Below are positions 16,642 through 25,937 of a stretch of 64,000 nt of DNA, one piece after another; position 1 is the first letter of the stretch, and every line of letters begins with the position of its first letter. Position numbers and translations under genes: made by a program. Source of the DNA: Candidatus Desulfosporosinus nitrosoreducens (GTDB lineage: Bacteria > Bacillota > Desulfitobacteriia > Desulfitobacteriales > Desulfitobacteriaceae); contig NZ_JAVHUW010000046.1 in assembly GCF_030954495.1 (NCBI RefSeq), forward strand, positions 1-64,000. The letters are read 5' to 3'. The notes beneath the pieces were generated by a model. The model saw nothing but the letters and a program-made list of their open reading frames with translations. It was not told where the DNA came from and did no database searches.

Positions 16642-17907
16642 CTATTGGTGTATCCTCCCGCTGCCATCACAGGCCGGACAGGGTGACGTATATCTCACCG
16701 CTAATGTCTGCCCCACTTTCTTGCGGGTCATTTCCACCAGCCCTAACTGAGTAAGTCCCAAAACCTGTGACTTTGTCTTGTCCCGGGAACAGGCTGTAGC
16801 CAAAGCCTCAAGTACTTGCTGCTGGTCTTCCTTGGAAGTCATGTCGATGAAATCAATGACTATAATCCCGCCTAAATTTCTCAGCCGCAGTTGGCGGGCT
16901 ATTTCCCGCGCCGCTTCGAGATTCGTATGGACTACGGTCTCTTCCAAAGAGCGTTGTCCGATATATTTTCCTGTATTCACATCAATCACAATTAAAGCTT
17001 CCGTCTGCTGGATGACCAGATATCCGCCGCTTTTTAACCAAACCCTGGAGCGCAAGGCTTTGCGGATGCCGTCATCGACTCCGTATTTTATAAACAGGTC
17101 TCCCTCCGAAACAACAAAAATTCGCTTCGCAGCCGGATGTTCGATTTCTTTTAAAGCCAGACGCAAAGTTTGAGCGACATCCTCCTGATCAACAGTGATC
17201 CTTTCCACGTCCTGATCAATCCAATCACGAACCAGGCGGGAAACGAGATCCGCATCTTTATGGACAAGACCAGGCACGGAAACGTGGGGAATTTTGGGCT
17301 GCAAGCTCCGCCATTTCTCCGCCAGCTGGGCAATATCCTCCGCAATCTCTTCTCCGTCAACTCCCTCGGCTAAGGTACGAACAATCACACCCATGCCTAC
17401 AGGTTTGGCTTTTTCCGCCAAACTCTTTAATCGCTCCCGCTCATTCTCATTTTGAATTTTGCGCGAGATACCAATATAACCGACTTGAGGAAGAAGAACA
17501 ACATATCGTCCCGGCAAGGTAAGGTTGAGGCTGATCCGCGCTCCTTTCGCACCTACCGGTTCTTTGTTAATCTGAACTAAAAGTTCCTGGCGCGGTTTCA
17601 GGATCTGTTCAATCCGTTCGCGCGGAACCGGGGAGTTCCTCTCATCCTCATCATAACGGGAGGGAACAGCATCTCCGACATAGAGAAAGGCATTCCTGTC
17701 TAACCCGATATCCACAAAGGCAGCCTGCATTCCCGGCAGAATGTTCTCCACACGCCCGCGATAGATATTTCCCAGTAGATGGGAAGAGCCGTCTTCTTCC
17801 TCAAAGACTTCCATCAGTTCTCCATATTCAAATACGGCAGCCCGGATTTTCTGGGAGCGACTTTGCAGGACGAGTTCCTTTTTACAGGCCGAACTTTCAA
17901 GCCTCAT
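16642..17907 (-). CDS. rng: Ribonuclease E/G family endoribonuclease
   Basis: This is a 421-residue RNase G-type protein, the length of the catalytic core without the RNase E scaffold tail. An S1-like RNA-binding insert is seen early (GNIYRGRVENILPGMQAAFVDIG). The two metal-binding aspartates of the DNase-I-like subdomain are in VIDVNTG and IVIDFIDM. The protein ends with a single CPACDGSG motif, the Zn-link that joins the dimer. It cleaves single-stranded AU-rich RNA and matures rRNA or turns over mRNA. It lies just downstream of the radical-SAM pair (71-bp gap), a common clostridial order ahead of the rplU-rpmA region. The N-terminal ATG has GGGAGGAGGG upstream. Confidence 0.95.
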   Translation of the reverse strand: MRLESSACKKELVLQSRSQKIRAAVFEYGELMEVFEEEDGSSHLLGNIYRGRVENILPGMQAAFVDIGLDRNAFLYVGDAVPSRYDEDERNSPVPRERIEQILKPRQELLVQINKEPVGAKGARISLNLTLPGRYVVLLPQVGYIGISRKIQNENERERLKSLAEKAKPVGMGVIVRTLAEGVDGEEIAEDIAQLAEKWRSLQPKIPHVSVPGLVHKDADLVSRLVRDWIDQDVERITVDQEDVAQTLRLALKEIEHPAAKRIFVVSEGDLFIKYGVDDGIRKALRSRVWLKSGGYLVIQQTEALIVIDVNTGKYIGQRSLEETVVHTNLEAAREIARQLRLRNLGGIIVIDFIDMTSKEDQQQVLEALATACSRDKTKSQVLGLTQLGLVEMTRKKVGQTLAVRYTSPCPACDGSGRIHQ

Positions 17908-17979
17908 TCGGGTTAACCCTCCTCCCTAATAAGATCTAAGCGTCACAGCACTCGCTTCACGCTATCATCGGTTTGACTC

Positions 17980-18687
17980 TTATTCAGCCATTTCAAAAGG
18001 CGAGCTCTTTTTCCCCTGGTAACTGACATGCACACCCGTCCGCTTAATATGCAAGGCATCAAGATCCAAAGGCAGATTCTCCAGTTCTCTCAAACTGGCC
18101 AACACTTCCTCCGGACGGACGCTTCCGGCATTGCCCATCTCAACGTCCAATTCAAAGATGATTTCGTCCCCTTGGACTTTCCCCTCCAAGCTCTTAACCC
18201 AAGGCCGGATATCTTTATCCGTCGGTCCCTTTTTCGAATAGCGGGAATAAGTGACGCGCTCCCTGGCCAACCAAGCCGCTATGACTTCCTGCAGGCGGTC
18301 CTCCTGAATGGGCAGAGCCATAGCGACGCGCATGCGGTAACTTGCCGCATTCAGCACGGCCATTAAAGGCTTGGCGCCTAGAGTCAAAACACGTCCTTGG
18401 AGCAAACGGATTCCGGGAGGCAGCTGTTCTTGGATTCGTCCTAAAACCTCTCCTAATTCCGGCTCTTGTTCGAGATCAACGTCCACATATTCCCGTTCTC
18501 CTTCCGTCCCTACCGCTAAGGCAAAACCGAAAGAGATTTTAGGGCGGGGATTAAAACCTTCCGTATAGGACATTTTAATTCCTGCCCGCCGGATCGCCCG
18601 TTCAAAGACCCGGGTTAAATCAAGATGGGCTATAAACTTAGCATCTTCCACTTTGGTATAGGCGATTCTTAGCCGCACGGCACTCAC
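17980..18687 (-). CDS. TIGR03936 family protein (DUF2344), radical-SAM partner
   Basis: This 235-residue protein opens with RLRIAYTKVEDAKFIAHLDL, then a GFNPRPKISFGFALAVG segment, the hallmark of the TIGR03936/DUF2344 family. The function is not established; members are nearly always encoded next to, or fused to, the TIGR03960 radical-SAM protein, and an RNA-modification role has been suggested for the pair. Here the ATG overlaps the stop of that partner by 4 bp, which strongly implies translation coupling. No catalytic residues stand out. Confidence 0.93.
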   Translation of the reverse strand: MSAVRLRIAYTKVEDAKFIAHLDLTRVFERAIRRAGIKMSYTEGFNPRPKISFGFALAVGTEGEREYVDVDLEQEPELGEVLGRIQEQLPPGIRLLQGRVLTLGAKPLMAVLNAASYRMRVAMALPIQEDRLQEVIAAWLARERVTYSRYSKKGPTDKDIRPWVKSLEGKVQGDEIIFELDVEMGNAGSVRPEEVLASLRELENLPLDLDALHIKRTGVHVSYQGKKSSPFEMAE

Positions 18688-20540
18688 CCTTTCAACTCAA
18701 TCTGAACTCCCCTGCCCGGGCATATCCCGCACCCGGTGCAGACATCATATCGACAATCGATGGTCCTGGCTTCCTGCAATGCCCGATGATGTTCTTCCAC
18801 CAAGAAACGTTTGGTCACGCCACTCTCTAAATGCTCCCAGGGTAAGATGTCGTCGTAATCCATAGCCCGGTTGGCATAAAAGTGAGGATCAATGCCTAAC
18901 TCCTTAAAGCCCTGCATCCAGGTTTCTTGATCAAAATGTTCAGACCAGCCATCAAAGCGACAGCCATGTTTGACCGCCCATTCCAGCAGCGGCGCCAAAC
19001 GTCGGTCTCCTTTGGCAAATACAGCTTCCAAATAGCTTGTCTTCATATCATGGTAATTATATTTTATCCTGCGGTCCCTTAATTTATCTTTAAGATATTT
19101 CTGTTTTTGTTCGACCGACAGGTGAGATTCCTGAGGCTCCCACTGAAACGGGGTATGAGCCTTGGGAACAAAAATACTCGTAGAAACCGTGACATTGACA
19201 TTCCGGCGGCCCAACTGAGTTCCCAAATTGGCCACTTTTTTCGCCAAATCGGCAATTCCGTCAATATCTTCCTGAGTTTCCGTAGGCAGGCCGACCATAA
19301 AATAAAGCTTAATATTCGACCAGCCTTTTTTAAAAGCGGCGCCCACCGCGGCTAAAAGGTTTTCTTCAGTGACCCCTTTATTGATCACATTTCTCAAACG
19401 CTGAGACCCTGCTTCCGGCGCAAAGGTCAAACCGGATTTGCGGGCTTTTTGAATGGACTCGGCAAGATCCACATCAAAGGAATCGACACGCAAGGAAGGG
19501 AGGGAAACCCCCACTCCGTCAGCGCTATGCTTCTCCATGATGCTTCGAATGATTGGCTGGATGCAGGTGTAGTCTCCGCTGGAAAGGGAGGTAAGGGCAA
19601 TTTCATCGTACCCGGTCGAACGCACAAGTTCTTCGGTCTGTTTGAGAAGGGTTTCCGGAGATCTCTCCCGTACGGGACGGTAAATCATTCCGGCTTGACA
19701 AAAGCGGCACCCCCGTGAGCAGCCGCGCATCACTTCCAGCATCATGCGGTCATGGACGATTTCCATATAGGGAACAATAGGGTTTGTCGGAAAAAAGGCC
19801 TGATCGAAGTCTTGCACCAGGGCTTTCTCCACCGCGGACGGAACCTCAGGCTCCGCTTTAATGTCTTCGATCCGGCCGTCCGCTTTATAAGTAACATGAT
19901 AGAAATCCGGAACATAAACCCCCTGAACTTGAGCGACTCGGATTAAAAACTCCCGGCGGGAAAGGGGGTGCTTTTTTTGCTCGGCAATGAGGCGGAGCAC
20001 TTGCGGAAACTGCTCTTCACTTTCCCCCAGCAGGAAGAAATCAACAAATCCGACGAGAGGCTCAGGGTTGAAGGCACAAGGACCGCCGGCAATAATCCAG
20101 GGGTCCTCCGCTCCGCGCTCCTCTGTGTGCAGGGGAATTCCCGCTAAATCGAGCATATTGAGAATGTTGGTGAAACTCATTTCATACTGCAGTGTGAAGC
20201 CAATGACATCAAAAGCCTTCAGAGGCTGAAAAGATTCGAGCGTATATAAAGGCAGGTTCCTTTGCCGCAGCTTTTCTTCCATATCCACCCAGGGGGCGAA
20301 AACTCTTTCGCACAGAAATTCCGGAAAGGTATTTACTAAATGGTAAAGAATCTTAGTTCCCAAATGCGACATACCCACCTCATACACATCAGGGAAAGCG
20401 AAGGCCATATGCACATCTGTTTTATCCCAGTCTTTTTTTATGGCATTCCATTCAGAACCCAGGTAACGGCTCGGCTTTAAAACTTTAGGTAAAAACATTT
20501 CGACCTGCCGGCGCAGTTCCGCCGCGGTAAGTTCACTCAT
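18684..20540 (-). CDS. TIGR03960 family B12-binding-domain radical SAM protein
   Basis: This 618-residue protein has an N-terminal cobalamin-binding-like domain with MSHLGTKILYHLVN, in which His stands in the usual B12 position region. A radical-SAM core follows with CSRGCRFCQ (CxxxCxxC) near residue 275, preceded by the MLEVMRG segment. The core continues through ALTSLSSGDY and FAPEAGSQRLR. Cys residues cluster at the C-terminus (CRYDVCTGCGICPGRG), suggesting a second Fe-S cluster. The family is thought to modify RNA, but the substrate is unproven. AAGGAGG lies upstream of the ATG. It forms an operon with the DUF2344 partner and probably rng. Confidence 0.94.
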   Translation of the reverse strand: MSELTAAELRRQVEMFLPKVLKPSRYLGSEWNAIKKDWDKTDVHMAFAFPDVYEVGMSHLGTKILYHLVNTFPEFLCERVFAPWVDMEEKLRQRNLPLYTLESFQPLKAFDVIGFTLQYEMSFTNILNMLDLAGIPLHTEERGAEDPWIIAGGPCAFNPEPLVGFVDFFLLGESEEQFPQVLRLIAEQKKHPLSRREFLIRVAQVQGVYVPDFYHVTYKADGRIEDIKAEPEVPSAVEKALVQDFDQAFFPTNPIVPYMEIVHDRMMLEVMRGCSRGCRFCQAGMIYRPVRERSPETLLKQTEELVRSTGYDEIALTSLSSGDYTCIQPIIRSIMEKHSADGVGVSLPSLRVDSFDVDLAESIQKARKSGLTFAPEAGSQRLRNVINKGVTEENLLAAVGAAFKKGWSNIKLYFMVGLPTETQEDIDGIADLAKKVANLGTQLGRRNVNVTVSTSIFVPKAHTPFQWEPQESHLSVEQKQKYLKDKLRDRRIKYNYHDMKTSYLEAVFAKGDRRLAPLLEWAVKHGCRFDGWSEHFDQETWMQGFKELGIDPHFYANRAMDYDDILPWEHLESGVTKRFLVEEHHRALQEARTIDCRYDVCTGCGICPGRGVQIELKG

Positions 20541-20684
20541 GATTTCTGTGAGGCCTCCTTGTACTCCTTGTGAACTTACATTATATCACAGATAACATAA
20601 ATACCCAATGCTTTGCCTTGGCACTTCCGGTCATGCTCATAGTCCTCCGCCTATGGCGGGAAGCTGTCTTAATGCTTAGCCGCG

Positions 20685-21572
20685 TCATTCCTTAGTCAAC
20701 AGTTTACCGACAGGGAAGCGAATTCCTTCTCTCAGCATTCCTTCCAGGACATCTGTTTCCGTCAGGATCTTTTCCAGACCCTTGTCCTCTTTGGGGAGAG
20801 TGACCAAAGTATAACGATCCGGGGTGAATTCTTCAACGATGCGGACTAAAGGCGTATTGCGCTGTACCGTAAGCCATTTGCTGCGCATTAATCCTTTTTT
20901 AATCAGTTCCTCTTTTTTACGGGTCAACTGGCGGAGAAAGGTGATATGCGCCACTGAAATCTCCTTATTTCCTGACAGCCAAAAAAATCCTCCAAGCACG
21001 ATAAAGGTAAGGGAGCCTTCCGCAAATTGTCCTTTACTCCAAAGAAGGACCCCGTAAAGCGCCGAGATGACTCCCAGGCCTTTTCCAGCCCAGGCCAAAA
21101 ACTTCGTAGTGCGCACAAAACCAAAACCTTCCACACAAAGAGCCCGCAAAGCCCGACCGCCATCCAAAGGCAAAACAGGGAGAAGGTTAAAAGCTGCCAG
21201 CCAAAGATTATAGCGGACAAAGTTGTCGGCAAGCTCACTTGTCCAGATTCCCTGCCATCTTAAAATTTGGGCCGCGAACAAAAGAGCAATATTAAAGGCC
21301 GGGCCTGCCAAAGCCATCATACTTTCCTCAATTTTTCTGCCTTCGAATAAATCATCGCAATAAGCCGCGCCACCAAAAGGAAAAAGCTCCAAGCCAACCA
21401 CTTTAAAACCGTAGACCCGGGCCGTAAGCAAATGAGCCAACTCATGCCCTAATACTAAGGAAAAGATGAGAAGAGCCTGGGCTGCGAAACCCAGGACCCC
21501 ATAAAAAGCCAGAACGACCAACAACGTCGGATGAATGCGCAGGCTCACACCGAACAATTTGCATAGCTCCAT
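20685..21572 (-). CDS. spoIVFB: SpoIVFB-like site-2 metalloprotease (M50B)
   Basis: This 295-residue membrane protease has the zinc motif HELAH near residue 44, within a transmembrane segment, and the second ligand motif LPVLPLDGGRAL near residue 135. About five or six hydrophobic segments precede a CBS-like cytoplasmic tail from residue 200 on. In Bacillus, SpoIVFB cleaves pro-sigma-K inside the outer forespore membrane and is encoded right after spoIVFA, ahead of rplU. The same order with an M23-like neighbour and the min genes nearby supports assignment as SpoIVFB rather than a general S2P. The symbol rests on context plus motif, not on a full alignment. Confidence 0.85.
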   Translation of the reverse strand: MELCKLFGVSLRIHPTLLVVLAFYGVLGFAAQALLIFSLVLGHELAHLLTARVYGFKVVGLELFPFGGAAYCDDLFEGRKIEESMMALAGPAFNIALLFAAQILRWQGIWTSELADNFVRYNLWLAAFNLLPVLPLDGGRALRALCVEGFGFVRTTKFLAWAGKGLGVISALYGVLLWSKGQFAEGSLTFIVLGGFFWLSGNKEISVAHITFLRQLTRKKEELIKKGLMRSKWLTVQRNTPLVRIVEEFTPDRYTLVTLPKEDKGLEKILTETDVLEGMLREGIRFPVGKLLTKE

Positions 21573-21632
21573 TTCAGCCTGGTTTTAAAACCAGTATTTC
21601 ACCTCTTTCCGCAGTTCCTCAGGCAGCCGCCG

Positions 21633-22415
21633 TCAATTTTTAGACTGAGGAGGAATCAAATAGGGAATCGGATCAACGGGTTGGTTATTTTTTCTCAATT
21701 CAAAATGCAGCCAGGGCTTTTTCAGGGGCGCAGAAAGCCCCACTGTCCCGATAATAGCTCCTTGATTGATGCGCTGTCCTTTTTGGACGGAAACATTGCC
21801 CAGGTTGCCGAGCACTGTGGTCCAGCCATCACCCAGATCGGCTTTGACAACGTTTCCTAATTGGGGATCTTCCCCCACAAAAGTGATCACACCGTTCGCC
21901 GGAGCCAGCACCGGAGTTCCCAAAGAGCTGCCTACGTCAATTCCTTGATGAACCGAGCCTGCCGCGTTGCTTCCCCCTTCGCCGACTATTCCGAATTTGG
22001 CCATGACCTGACCGGAAATGGGAGGCAAAAACGTTCCGAGCATCTTGGCGTCAACGGGAACACTTTTATTGCTTACCCCGCCAAGAGACAGGGCATCCTT
22101 GGCCATGCCGTTTAACGTGTCATAATAATTTCCCGAATCCATAGCACTGCGGTAAAGACCGTGAACCGCCTGAGAAAATCCGTCAGTACCATTGGCACTA
22201 AAGAAAACCAAAAGAAATAAGGTTGCCGCCAGGAGAGTCTGCTTTTGAGTCCCGTTCCAGTACTTGAAGAAGTTTCCCCAATTTCCTTTGGCCGCGTGGC
22301 GATGGCGTTCCGGATTGCGGCTAAGGTCTGCCGGTCTTCCCCGGCCCTGCTCTTTTCCCACCTCTTGGATGGCTCGTTCCCATTCCCAATCATCCCAACG
22401 TTCAAAAGGATTCAT
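21633..22415 (-). CDS. spoIVFA: SpoIVFA-like membrane protein with degenerate M23/LytM domain
   Basis: This 260-residue protein has a basic cytoplasmic N-terminus, one transmembrane segment (LLAATLFLLVFFS, about residue 80) and a C-terminal LytM-like domain. HQGIDVG keeps the metal-binding His and Asp, but the active HxH is WLHFELR, so the first (catalytic) His is Trp. The usual H of the YaHL motif is also missing (VLGNL). The fold is therefore likely non-catalytic, as is known for SpoIVFA, which holds and inhibits SpoIVFB in the outer forespore membrane until signalled. It is 60 bp upstream of the SpoIVFB-like gene. An ordinary secreted M23 endopeptidase is less likely because of the lost residues. 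Confidence 0.82.
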   Translation of the reverse strand: MNPFERWDDWEWERAIQEVGKEQGRGRPADLSRNPERHRHAAKGNWGNFFKYWNGTQKQTLLAATLFLLVFFSANGTDGFSQAVHGLYRSAMDSGNYYDTLNGMAKDALSLGGVSNKSVPVDAKMLGTFLPPISGQVMAKFGIVGEGGSNAAGSVHQGIDVGSSLGTPVLAPANGVITFVGEDPQLGNVVKADLGDGWTTVLGNLGNVSVQKGQRINQGAIIGTVGLSAPLKKPWLHFELRKNNQPVDPIPYLIPPQSKN

Positions 22416-22481
22416 CTTTCAATGCCTCACTTTTTACCCTATTTCGAGCTCGTACGTTTCTCTAATAGTTTATGAACAGGG

Positions 22482-22531
22482 AAAAAAAATAGAACTCCAA
22501 ATCGAAGTTCCGAAGCTCCGGTGTTCGGAGC
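22482..22531 (-). terminator. Terminator after rodA
   Basis: On the minus strand GAACTTC-GATTT-GGAGTTC (22492-22510) is followed by TATTTTTTTT, a convincing intrinsic terminator. A second hairpin (GCTCCG/CGGAGC, 22515-22531) lies just before it. It separates rodA from the spoIVFA-like gene. Confidence 0.75.
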
Positions 22532-22600
22532 CATAGGGCGGCAAACTATCTAGTTTTCCCAATTGTCCTTATTTATTTAGGCAAAGTCTATAGAAGACAT

Positions 22601-23761
22601 TTAAAACATTAGCCTTTGCCGCCTTAAATTTACGCTCAACAACAAGCCTATCGCCGCCATATTCGCCCACATGGCGCTGCCGCCGAAACTAATCAGAGGC
22701 AGGGGAATACCTGTCACGGGCATAATCCCTGAGGTCATGCCGACATTGACCAGTACATGAAAAGTAAACATGGATATAATCCCCGTTCCAATCAACATCC
22801 CATAAGGGTCCCGCGCTTTCAGGGCGATGCTGACACTGCGCAGAATAAAAATCAGAAAAATAAAGAGCAGAGTCACCGTCCCGATAAAGCCAAACTCTTC
22901 CCCTACCACGGAAAAAATAAAGTCGGTGTGATGTTCAGGCAGGAAATTCAGCTGACCCTGGGTACCCATCCGATAGCCTTTGCCCCAAAACCCTCCCGAG
23001 CCAATAGCCCAAATGGATTGAATAATATGATAGCCATCACCTGAAGTATCGGCGGCCGGATTGACAAAAATGGCAAGACGTTTTAACTGATAATCCTGCA
23101 TCGGCAGAGGAAGCCCCTGAGCCCAATGCAGCCAAGAGGGCAAGTTGGTGGCAAAATGGAGCCAGAGAGCAACTCCAATCACAGCGATCCCGGCAAACAG
23201 CAATCCTCCGAATTTCCAGGGATTCGCCCCGGCCACAAACATCATGCCGATAAAAATAGCCGCAAAAACCAAGGTGGTTCCTAAGTCCGGCTGCTTATAA
23301 ATAAGCAGCATAGGGATCAGGACAAAGAGAAAGGGCAAAATAAAGTCCTTGAAATTATCCAGTTTGCCTTGGCGGTCCGCCAGAAAATCGGCAAGGGTAA
23401 TAATTATGAAAATCTTGGCGAATTCGGAAGGCTGGATACTAAAACTGGAGGTAATGGGAATCCAACGGGTTGCTCCTTTGGCACTGGAACCGAAAAGAAC
23501 TACCGCCAGGAGCAACACGAGGTTTAAGCCGTAAATCCACCAGCGAAAATGACGCCATTTCTGATAATCGAAAGTTGCCAAGACGGCAGCGATAACAATC
23601 CCGCTTAGAATCCAAATCGCTTGAACTTTCACATAGTGCATCGGATCTGCTTTGTCAACATTGATGGAAGCCGTACTTAAAATAAGCAAGCTGGCTGCCA
23701 ACAAAAGAAAGGTAAAAATGACAAATAAAAGATCTAAGTTTTTTAATGAACGTTTATCCAC
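22601..23761 (-). CDS. rodA: Rod-shape SEDS peptidoglycan polymerase RodA
   Basis: This is a 386-residue SEDS protein with about ten transmembrane helices. Family motifs are visible: WIPITSSFSIQPSEFAK, KQPDLGTTLVF, HHTDFIFSVVGEEFGF and the C-terminal GIPLPLISFGGSA. The Asp in KQPDLGT-like loops is the catalytic region of these glycosyltransferases. RodA polymerises glycan strands in lateral wall growth together with the class B PBP2 encoded at 25938-28043. The start is GTG at 23761, with GGGGACAG upstream. It is split from minE by a hairpin, so it may have its own promoter. Confidence 0.95.
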   Translation of the reverse strand: MDKRSLKNLDLLFVIFTFLLLAASLLILSTASINVDKADPMHYVKVQAIWILSGIVIAAVLATFDYQKWRHFRWWIYGLNLVLLLAVVLFGSSAKGATRWIPITSSFSIQPSEFAKIFIIITLADFLADRQGKLDNFKDFILPFLFVLIPMLLIYKQPDLGTTLVFAAIFIGMMFVAGANPWKFGGLLFAGIAVIGVALWLHFATNLPSWLHWAQGLPLPMQDYQLKRLAIFVNPAADTSGDGYHIIQSIWAIGSGGFWGKGYRMGTQGQLNFLPEHHTDFIFSVVGEEFGFIGTVTLLFIFLIFILRSVSIALKARDPYGMLIGTGIISMFTFHVLVNVGMTSGIMPVTGIPLPLISFGGSAMWANMAAIGLLLSVNLRRQRLMF

Positions 23762-23861
23762 AAAAGCTGTCCCCTTCAGTTAATGTCGTAACGGGATCAC
23801 AGGTACTTTAAATATTATAACACATCTCGACATTCCTCCCAAAGATTACAGCAAGGATCAG

Positions 23862-23901
23862 ACAGGAAAGCCTCAGCAAATCTCTTCCAATTCGCTGAGG
23901 C
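23862..23901 (-). terminator. Hairpin after the min operon
   Basis: GCCTCAGC (23894-23901) pairs with GCTGAGGC (23870-23877, minus-strand reading), with a 16-base loop, followed by TTTCCTG. It sits 100 bp past minE. The U-tract is short, so termination may be partial. Confidence 0.5.
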
Positions 23902-24005
23902 CCTCCTTAATTGCCAATTATTGTTGTTAGCTGATTTCCTTCTGAACTTCTATAAATTACTGGTTGGTTTCAACAGCCTCTTTAACAATCGTGCAAACTA
24001 CCTAA

Positions 24006-24284
24006 TTAAAGCTTCGCTGCATAGTCCCGTTTCATCTTGACGACGGGGATGTTAGCAACCAGGGCCACTTCGCGTTCATCCTGACAAAGGTTGAACTCAA
24101 GGGCTGCCTCGTCAATTTCCATGTAGTTCGAGATGACCTTAACTAAGTCTTCTCTTAACCTGTTCAACATTGCCGGCGAGATACTGGCACGGTCATGAAC
24201 TAAAACAAGCCGCAGACGTTCTTTTGCTACCGACTTGCTTGAGGCATTTTCCTTGCCAAGCATTCGGCTGATAAATTCTAACAA
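24006..24284 (-). CDS. minE: Cell division topological specificity factor MinE
   Basis: This 92-residue protein has the MinE arrangement: a short N-terminal membrane helix (MLEFISRMLG), the anti-MinCD region RLRLVLVHDRASISPAML, and the topological-specificity domain ending VALVANIPVVKMKR. MinE stimulates MinD ATPase and drives pole-to-pole oscillation. Having MinE in a rod-shaped spore former means a Gram-negative-style oscillating Min system, instead of or besides the DivIVA type. It is 28 bp after minD. Confidence 0.94.
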   Translation of the reverse strand: MLEFISRMLGKENASSKSVAKERLRLVLVHDRASISPAMLNRLREDLVKVISNYMEIDEAALEFNLCQDEREVALVANIPVVKMKRDYAAKL

Positions 24285-24312
24285 GGACGATTCCTCCTCT
24301 CAGTACCAGACG

Positions 24313-25107
24313 TTAACGCAAACCGACGAGTTTTTTCAACTTATCCATAATTCCCACCGGCACGTCGAGATTCATCAAAGGAACGTCTTCGCCCTGAATC
24401 CGCTTCGTAATCCGCCGATAGGCCTCTCCTGCCTTGGAGCTGCTGTCCAGAACAGAAGGTTCGCCTTTGTTCGTGGAAATAACAATACTTTCGTCTTCCG
24501 GGACAACCCCTATCAGATCAATCGCCAGGATATCCAGAATATCCGAGATATCCATCATGTCCCCACGTTTCACCATTTGGGGGCGAATGCGGTTAATAAT
24601 CAATTTGGGATTTCTAAGTTCCGCCGCCTCTAAAAGACCGATAATTCGATCGGCATCGCGGACCGCGCTGACCTCCGGCGTACATACGACCACCGCCCGG
24701 TCCGCTCCCGCGATAGCATTGCGAAAACCTTGTTCTATCCCGGCAGGACAATCAATCACGGCAAAATCAAACTCTGCCTTTAATTCCTCACACAAGGTCT
24801 TCATTTGTTCCGGGCTGACCGCGGTTTTATCTTTCGTTTGGGCTGCCGGAAGCAAAAAAAGATTGGTAAATCGTTTATCTTTAATCAAAGCTTGCTTAAG
24901 ACGGCAATTTCCACTGGTAACATCCACAAGGTCATAGACAATTCGGTTTTCCAGCCCCATTACTACATCAAGGTTGCGCAAACCAATGTCCGTATCAACG
25001 AGTACAACTTTATGCCCGGCAGATGCCAGCCCTGTGCCAATATTTGCGGATGTTGTTGTCTTGCCTACGCCCCCTTTGCCGGAAGTTACGACGATTACCT
25101 CACCCAT
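24313..25107 (-). CDS. minD: Septum site-determining ATPase MinD
   Basis: This 264-residue ParA-type ATPase carries the deviant Walker A KGGVGKTT near residue 10 with the signature Lys before it, a Walker A' DTDIGLRNLD, and the switch region IDCPAGIE. The last 20 residues (GIMDKLKKLVGLR) form the amphipathic membrane-targeting helix. MinD binds the membrane as an ATP dimer and recruits MinC. It is encoded between minC and minE. Confidence 0.97.
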   Translation of the reverse strand: MGEVIVVTSGKGGVGKTTTSANIGTGLASAGHKVVLVDTDIGLRNLDVVMGLENRIVYDLVDVTSGNCRLKQALIKDKRFTNLFLLPAAQTKDKTAVSPEQMKTLCEELKAEFDFAVIDCPAGIEQGFRNAIAGADRAVVVCTPEVSAVRDADRIIGLLEAAELRNPKLIINRIRPQMVKRGDMMDISDILDILAIDLIGVVPEDESIVISTNKGEPSVLDSSSKAGEAYRRITKRIQGEDVPLMNLDVPVGIMDKLKKLVGLR

Positions 25108-25141
25108 ATTTAGACCTGCCTTTCCCTTTAGTCTTATTCTT

Positions 25142-25834
25142 TTAACGGCCTTTGCTGCGCCAACCAGTCATTCCCGCCGCTTCTACAATTAATCGTTCAT
25201 CTTTGATTCTGGCAATCTCAGGCCCCCGTCCATCCGTTTCCTCATCGGGCGCTCTCGTGACTAAATCTGCAATCCGCAACTGAGTCGGCGCCAAATGATA
25301 GGCGCTTACCGAAGCTTTTCGTTCACCCGTCGCTCCTGCATGGGCTACGCCGCGTAGGGACCCTAAGACGACAATATTTCCAGTCGCAATAATCTCCGCC
25401 CCAGGATTGACATCACCCAGAACAACGACATGACCCTCAAATTGCACACTTTTCCCGGAACGCAGAGTTCTTTCTACAAAAAGACAGTGTCCTGCCACCA
25501 TCCCTTCATCTCCAAGGGGCATTCCCTTCTCTTCAGCCGCATAGGATTGAACTTTGCCTGGTACGTACACCTCTTCTGTCGTCAGCCATCCTCCCGGCTC
25601 CAGTTGATGCTGTTTTAGAAGGTCTGCTAACTGAGCGTGCTCATCTTCCGTGTATTCCTTACTTCCGGCATAGCACCGGACTGTCGCACCTTGCAGAAAT
25701 TGAACAGAATCCAGCAACAACTTGTCAAGCTCCGTCATTAACAACCCAAACTCCGCAGCCGGATCAAAATACAGGACTAATCCTTCGCGCGTGCCCTTCA
25801 GGGCGACATGTTCTGTCCGTGTCAACCTGCACAA
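25142..25834 (-). CDS. minC: Septum site-determining inhibitor MinC
   Basis: This is a 230-residue MinC. The N-terminal domain (about 1-100) would bind FtsZ. The C-terminal beta-helix (about 115-220) has HCLFVERTLRSGKSVQFEGH, then VVVLGDVNPGAEIIATGNIV and LGSLRGVAHAG, the MinD-binding face. The start codon is uncertain: a TTG at 25834 has GGGGGA directly abutting it, while a TTG three codons later (25825) has better spacing. It leads the minCDE operon, right after the terminator of the mre-mrdA operon. Confidence 0.92.
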   Translation of the reverse strand: MCRLTRTEHVALKGTREGLVLYFDPAAEFGLLMTELDKLLLDSVQFLQGATVRCYAGSKEYTEDEHAQLADLLKQHQLEPGGWLTTEEVYVPGKVQSYAAEEKGMPLGDEGMVAGHCLFVERTLRSGKSVQFEGHVVVLGDVNPGAEIIATGNIVVLGSLRGVAHAGATGERKASVSAYHLAPTQLRIADLVTRAPDEETDGRGPEIARIKDERLIVEAAGMTGWRSKGR

Positions 25835-25904
25835 TCCCCCATTGTTTCTCGTTATTCAATGCCTTCTATAAATTCTACAAGCCTGTCCCAATACCCTTTT
25901 CCTC

Positions 25905-25936
25905 AGAAAAAAAAACGAGGAGAAATTTCCTCGTTT
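25905..25936 (-). terminator. Terminator of the mreB-mreC-mreD-mrdA operon
   Basis: On the minus strand ACGAGGA-AATTTC-TCCTCGT (25915-25934) is followed by a run of nine T residues. It begins right after the mrdA stop, so minCDE is probably read from a separate promoter. Confidence 0.85.
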
Positions 25937-25937
25937 T

